Origin: an uncultured Spartobacteria bacterium
Lineage (GTDB): Bacteria > Verrucomicrobiota > Verrucomicrobiia > Chthoniobacterales > Chthoniobacteraceae
DNA length: 64,000 nucleotides
Direction: 5' to 3'
Assembly: GCA_903929475.1 (NCBI GenBank)
Contig: CAIYUV010000052.1
Coordinates: forward strand, 17,905-81,904
The first letter of the stretch is position 1; every line of letters starts with the position of its first letter. The notes beneath the pieces are model-generated. The model searched no databases. It was not told the DNA's origin and worked only from the letters and a program-made list of their open reading frames with translations. This document shows, piece by piece, positions 60,500-64,000 of the stretch. Both the position numbers and the translations under genes were made by a program.

Positions 60500-61540
60500 C
60501 TACGAAGCATACTGCCCGAACATCGCGTCGAGCGTATTGACGAGCCCCGTGAGCGCGTCGCGATGGCGTCCTGCCGGGACGATTTCGAGCTGGGTCTGAG
60601 CCTCGTGAACCATACGTCGTCCGGTGGCGACTGCGCTCTTCAGCGCGCCCGTCTGGATGGCGCGGCGGGCAAGTGCTGCGACTTCTTCGTCAGTGCCGCT
60701 GAGGATGACGTTGCAAATGCTGTCGCGCTCTGCGGGTTCGCTGTTTTGCAGAAGGTAAAGGACGGGGAGTGTCAGTTTTCCTTTTCGCAAATCGGTGCCG
60801 AGTGTCTTGCCGGCCTTTGTTTCGTCGCCGGCGAGGTCGAGCACGTCGTCGTAAATTTGGTAGGCCGTGCCGAGGCGCATACCGAAGGTGCGGAGCGCGC
60901 TGATGACGGCGGGCGCGGCTTCATTGAGGAAAGCACCCAGCTCCGTCGCCACGGCGAACAGCGCGCCGGTTTTCATCTCGATGATGCGATAGTAGTCGGG
61001 CACCGAGAGTTTCAAATCGAAGCGGCGCTGTGTCTGGATGATTTCACCGCTGCAAACTTCGCTGGCCGCCTCGGCGATGCGGCGTGACATCTCGGGGCTG
61101 CGGAAACCGCTCGCGAGCTTGAGTGCGTGCGCGAACAGGCAGTCGCCGAGCAGGACGCTGAGGGCGTTGCCCCATTTCGCGTTGGCGGTCGGCTGGCCGC
61201 GCCGCGTATCAGCTCCGTCGAGAATGTCGTCGTGGACGAGCGTGGCGGCGTGGATGAGTTCGACGACAACTGCGAGGTCGAGGTGCTCGGTGCCAATCGC
61301 TCCGGTCGCTCCGCCGGCCAAAAGTGCGAGCGCCGGGCGGAGCCGCTTGCCGTTGCTCTCGATGGCGTAGGCGACATAGCCCTCAACCGCCGGATCAAAT
61401 ACGCGCGCCTGCGCACGAATGCGTTCCTCGACGGCGTAAAGCTGGGAATTGATCAGCTCGAAAGTCTGTTTGAGAGCGGCGGCTTTATCCACTCCGGCAG
61501 TCGCAGGAGTCGGCGAATCGAACTTTGTGAAACTTTTCAC
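60500..61540 (-). CDS. Polyprenyl diphosphate synthase (IspB/HepT-like)
   Basis: A 346-residue trans-prenyl synthase: first aspartate motif LVHDDILDGADTRRG, second YQIYDDVLDLAGDE, and GKRLRPALALLAGG before them. These enzymes add isopentenyl units to make the side chain of quinones or long-chain prenyl diphosphates. It is 100 residues shorter than the DUF116-fused synthase at 51.9 kb. Chain length cannot be read with confidence. It is 59 bases from the serS stop on the same strand, so they may be co-transcribed. Confidence 0.9.
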   Translation of the reverse strand: MKSFTKFDSPTPATAGVDKAAALKQTFELINSQLYAVEERIRAQARVFDPAVEGYVAYAIESNGKRLRPALALLAGGATGAIGTEHLDLAVVVELIHAATLVHDDILDGADTRRGQPTANAKWGNALSVLLGDCLFAHALKLASGFRSPEMSRRIAEAASEVCSGEIIQTQRRFDLKLSVPDYYRIIEMKTGALFAVATELGAFLNEAAPAVISALRTFGMRLGTAYQIYDDVLDLAGDETKAGKTLGTDLRKGKLTLPVLYLLQNSEPAERDSICNVILSGTDEEVAALARRAIQTGALKSAVATGRRMVHEAQTQLEIVPAGRHRDALTGLVNTLDAMFGQYAS

Positions 61541-61599
61541 AAGCGCACACTAACGGGTGTTACGATACGATGTCAATGCCCCGTCGAGGGCTTTCATTT

Positions 61600-62871
61600 T
61601 TAAACGATTTTCGCCGCGCCGAAATAGGGGAGCAGAATTTCCGGCAGAGCGATGGTGCCGTCGGCCAGCTGGTAATTTTCCAGCAACGCGACGTAGAGTC
61701 GGGCCAGCGCGGTGCCGCTGCCGTTGAGCGTGTGGGCGAATTGATTTTTCCCATTCTCGTCCTTGAAACGCATCGCCATCCGGCGCGCCTGATAGTCACC
61801 GAAATTTGAACAGCTCGAAACCTCCAGGTAGCCGCCCTGTCCCGGCGCCCACACTTCGATGTCGTAAGTTTTGGCGGAGCCGAAGCCGATGTCGCCGGTG
61901 CAAAGTTCGATGGTGCGGTAGTGCAGACCGAGCAGTTGCAGCACGCGCTCGGCGTTGGCGGTCAGCGATTCCAATTCCGCCATGCTGTCCTCGGGTCGGC
62001 AGATTTTCACCAGCTCGACCTTGTCAAATTGATGCATCCGAATCAGCCCGCGCGTGCCCAGCCCCGCCGCTCCCGCCTCGCGGCGAAAACACGGCGTGAA
62101 TGCGGCGTAGCGAATCGGCAGTTGGTCGGCGCGGAGGATTTCTTCGCGATGAAGATTCGTCACCGGCACCTCGGCGGTCGGCGCGAGGAAAAGTCCGTCG
62201 CGCTCGCAGCGGTAGAGTTGCTCCTCAAATTTCGGAAGCTGTGAAGTGCCCGTGAGCGCGTCTGCATTCACGAGCAACGGCGGCGCGACCTCGGTGTAGC
62301 TGTGCTCGCGCGTATGCAGATCGAGCAGGAAATTGATCAGTGCCCGCTCCAGCCGCGCGCCCTGTCCCACGTAGCAAACGAACGCACTGCCCGCGATTTT
62401 CGTCGCGCGCTCAAAATCAAACAGCCCGAGTTTTTCGCCCAGCTCGACGTGCGATTTCGGCGCAAAATGAAACGCCGGTTTCTCGCCCCACACACGCACC
62501 TCCGGATTCGCCGCCGCATCCGCGCCCACGGGACACTGCTCGTGCGGAAGATTCGGGATGCCCAGCAAAAGCTCACGCTGCTCCACATCGAGCGCCGCCG
62601 CCTCTTCATTGAGTCGTTTCATTTCATCTCCAAAACCGCGCACCTGCGCCTCGATCGCGCTCGTATCCTCGCCCGCTTTTTTCTTCGCGCCGATTTCCTT
62701 GCTGATGCGATTCCGGTCGGCCTGAAGCTGCTGAAGTTTCGTCTCCGCCTGCCGCCGCCGCGTGTCGCATTCCAATACAGCATCCACCAGTTCGTGCGCC
62801 GATCCACCACGCGCAGCAAGGCGTGCTTTTAGGGCATCGGGCGTTTCGCGAATGAGTCGGATATCAAGCAT
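61600..62871 (-). CDS. serS: Serine--tRNA ligase
   Basis: A 423-residue class II SerRS: an N-terminal coiled-coil arm (about 30-100: [24 protein letters not shown]), the motif 2 [21 protein letters not shown] and motif 3 [17 protein letters not shown]. Start and length are typical ([18 protein letters not shown]). It charges tRNA-Ser (and tRNA-Sec) with serine. Confidence 0.97.
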   Translation of the reverse strand: MLDIRLIRETPDALKARLAARGGSAHELVDAVLECDTRRRQAETKLQQLQADRNRISKEIGAKKKAGEDTSAIEAQVRGFGDEMKRLNEEAAALDVEQRELLLGIPNLPHEQCPVGADAAANPEVRVWGEKPAFHFAPKSHVELGEKLGLFDFERATKIAGSAFVCYVGQGARLERALINFLLDLHTREHSYTEVAPPLLVNADALTGTSQLPKFEEQLYRCERDGLFLAPTAEVPVTNLHREEILRADQLPIRYAAFTPCFRREAGAAGLGTRGLIRMHQFDKVELVKICRPEDSMAELESLTANAERVLQLLGLHYRTIELCTGDIGFGSAKTYDIEVWAPGQGGYLEVSSCSNFGDYQARRMAMRFKDENGKNQFAHTLNGSGTALARLYVALLENYQLADGTIALPEILLPYFGAAKIV

Positions 62872-62949
62872 GGGGCGCGGAAACTAGCGACCCACTCGCG
62901 GAAGGCAAGACGGCGGGAAAAACTCGAACCGACTGCGGCACGCTCACGA

Positions 62950-64000
62950 CTACTGCACTTTCCCACTCTGGCCCGAGGCGGCGCGTTCTTCGATGCGCAT
63001 CATTTTATAGTGCTCGAGGACTTTTTGAAATGCGGCCGGACGTTCGTTGATGGGTAGTGATTCGATCTGTGCGCTGGCGCGAATCAGCCACGCCTCGCTC
63101 GGCATCCGCACCACCGCAGCGCGCGGGGCATTTTTGGTGGAATTTTCAGGACGCTGTTTTGTTTTGGAAAGGATCGCCGCGACTTCGGCGGCGAAATCTT
63201 CGTCTTGCGCATCATCGCTCACATTGGCAGAGCGACGGAGTTTTTCACGCGTGGCTGTGTCGGGCGGTGGCGGAGCCAGTTGAGGCACGGCGTTTATCAT
63301 TGGTTCAACGCTTGGTGAGATTGGAGCGTCTGTTTGCAGTGCAGGTGCAGGTGGTGGTTGGGGTGTAAATGAAAGCTTTGGTGCTGGAGCAGGTGCCGGC
63401 TCTGGCGTTGGAACGGGCGTGGGTTTTGGCGTGGGAACGGGTGTGGGCTCCGGAGTTGGTTTCGGCGTGGGCTTGGGAGTCGGTGGCGGAGTGGGGGCGG
63501 GCGTTGGAGCGGGTGTCGGCTTTGGTGTGGGAACCGGCGTGGGCTCCGGAGTTGGTTTGGGCGTGGGCTTGGGAGTCGGCGGCGGTGTGGGGACAGGCGT
63601 TGGAACGGGTGTCGGCTTTGGTGTGGGAACCGGTGTGGGTTCTGGAGTTGGTTTAGGCGTGGGCTTGGGAGTCGGCGGTGGAGTGGGGACAGGCGTTGGA
63701 ACGGGTGTGGGTTTTGGTGTGGGAACTGGCGTGGGCTCCGGAGTTGGTTTGGGCGTGGGCTTTGGAGTTGGCGGCGGTGTGGGGACGGGCGTTGGAACGG
63801 GTGTCGGCTTTGGTGTGGGAACCGGTGTGGGTTCTGGAGTTGGTTTAGGCGTGGGCTTGGGAGTCGGCGGTGGAGTGGGGACGGGCGTTGGAACGGGTGT
63901 GGGTTTTGGTGTGGGAACTGGCGTGGGCTCCGGAGTTGGTTTGGGCGTGGGCTTTGGAGTTGGCGGCGGTGTGGGGACGGGCGTTGGATCAGGTGTCGGC
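62950..64000 (-). CDS. Partial gene for a Pro-Thr repeat protein with a conserved C-terminal domain
   Basis: On the minus strand the frame is open from the stop at 62950 to the window edge, without any start codon in the repeat, so the N-terminus lies beyond 64000. The visible C-terminal part is about 350 residues. From the edge come more than 190 residues of (PTPx) tetrapeptides with x drawn from K, V, E, P, A and D, then a Pro/Ala-rich transition, and a last domain of about 115 residues. That domain is acidic-helical then basic ([19 protein letters not shown] and [20 protein letters not shown]). It could span the periplasm or wall, like TonB's proline arm, but no TonB domain is present. Function unknown. 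Confidence 0.65.
   Translation of the reverse strand, partial: PTPDPTPVPTPPPTPKPTPKPTPEPTPVPTPKPTPVPTPVPTPPPTPKPTPKPTPEPTPVPTPKPTPVPTPVPTPPPTPKPTPKPTPEPTPVPTPKPTPVPTPVPTPPPTPKPTPKPTPEPTPVPTPKPTPVPTPVPTPPPTPKPTPKPTPEPTPVPTPKPTPAPTPAPTPPPTPKPTPKPTPEPTPVPTPKPTPVPTPEPAPAPAPKLSFTPQPPPAPALQTDAPISPSVEPMINAVPQLAPPPPDTATREKLRRSANVSDDAQDEDFAAEVAAILSKTKQRPENSTKNAPRAAVVRMPSEAWLIRASAQIESLPINERPAAFQKVLEHYKMMRIEERAASGQSGKVQ
63421..63996. repeat. Six tandem 96-bp repeats encoding Pro-Thr tetrapeptides
   Basis: Six contiguous 96-base units, each coding (minus strand) for eight PTPx tetrapeptides. Read along the plus strand, the variable residues run K, V, E, K, K, P, V, V in four of the units. The unit nearest 63421 has A, A at the last two positions, and the unit nearest 63996 has V, D. 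No stop or frameshift occurs. It may vary in copy number between strains and continues past the window end. Confidence 0.9.

Noticed and set aside
63369..63656. Plus-strand open frame within the repeat array (Val/Trp/Glu repeats)
   Set aside because: The minus-strand frame of the same DNA gives an uninterrupted Pro-Thr repeat protein continuous with a normal C-terminal domain; the plus frame is an artefact of the repeat.
63421..63996. Regular repeats considered as a CRISPR array
   Set aside because: Units are contiguous with no unique spacers, are in frame as codons, and no cas gene is near.

Overview
The window looks like chromosomal DNA from a GC-rich Gram-negative bacterium of the Verrucomicrobiota (PVC superphylum). 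The evidence is a fuculose/rhamnulose-aldolase bacterial microcompartment (BMC) of the planctomycete/verrucomicrobial kind, an exosortase/EpsI pair with a PEP-CTERM protein, a TIGR02597-like secreted protein, an ammonium transporter with a Pro/Ala/Lys-rich N-terminus, and lpxA (an LPS-type outer membrane). The taxonomic call is inference; there is no rRNA in the window. Many genes lack a clear Shine-Dalgarno sequence, so several starts were chosen from domain boundaries or signal peptides.

Layout. 0.3-8.5 kb: envelope and housekeeping genes (L,D-transpeptidase, two rhodaneses, an ornithine-lipid-type acyltransferase pair, NagZ, tRNA-Cys, transaldolase, exosortase + EpsI, universal stress protein). 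8.6-13.3 kb: one very large DUF4011/SF1 helicase/Vsr-like nuclease/DUF3320 protein, a probable stand-alone defence gene. 13.4-22.6 kb: a 12-gene BMC operon on the minus strand (PduL, three BMC-H, acetate kinase, three BMC-P, acylating aldehyde dehydrogenase, class II aldolase, PduS/RnfC-like Fe-S flavoprotein, PduT-like BMC-T) preceded by its likely DeoR regulator. Two matching palindromes lie between regulator and operon. 23.0-24.8 kb: an AT-richer patch with two secreted proteins, followed by the stub of a histidine kinase gene.

25.1-37.7 kb: a plus-strand copper operon. It encodes a giant YHYH/Ig-like/multicopper-oxidase fusion, CusB, CusA, a single-chain MbnP-MbnH fusion (copper-binding domain joined to a di-heme MauG-like peroxidase), and a prenyltransferase-repeat protein. 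37.7-51.6 kb: ligA, VanZ, a BadF-kinase/MurQ fusion, a Tat-exported oxidoreductase, DUF4912, hisF, folP, a PHP phosphatase, and a GT4 + GH130 pair. 51.6-64 kb: a DUF116-prenyl synthase fusion, a sigma54-type promoter driving amt-glnK, sufT, lpxA, radC, a second prenyl diphosphate synthase and serS. The window ends inside a minus-strand gene whose product contains six 96-bp repeats coding for Pro-Thr tetrapeptides.

How the genes fit together. The BMC genes describe a pathway in which a deoxysugar phosphate is cleaved to lactaldehyde, oxidised to lactyl-CoA, then converted to lactyl-phosphate and lactate with ATP yield. In place of a dedicated alcohol or lactate dehydrogenase, the operon carries an electron conduit (PduS-like + PduT-like). 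The copper block combines oxidation of Cu(I), RND export, and a MbnP/MbnH module that may mature its own copper site. NagZ and the kinase-MurQ fusion are separate parts of peptidoglycan sugar recycling. Best candidates for new biology: the MbnP-MbnH fusion in a Cus-type operon, the BMC variant with its operators and electron conduit, and the YHYH-multicopper oxidase fusion.
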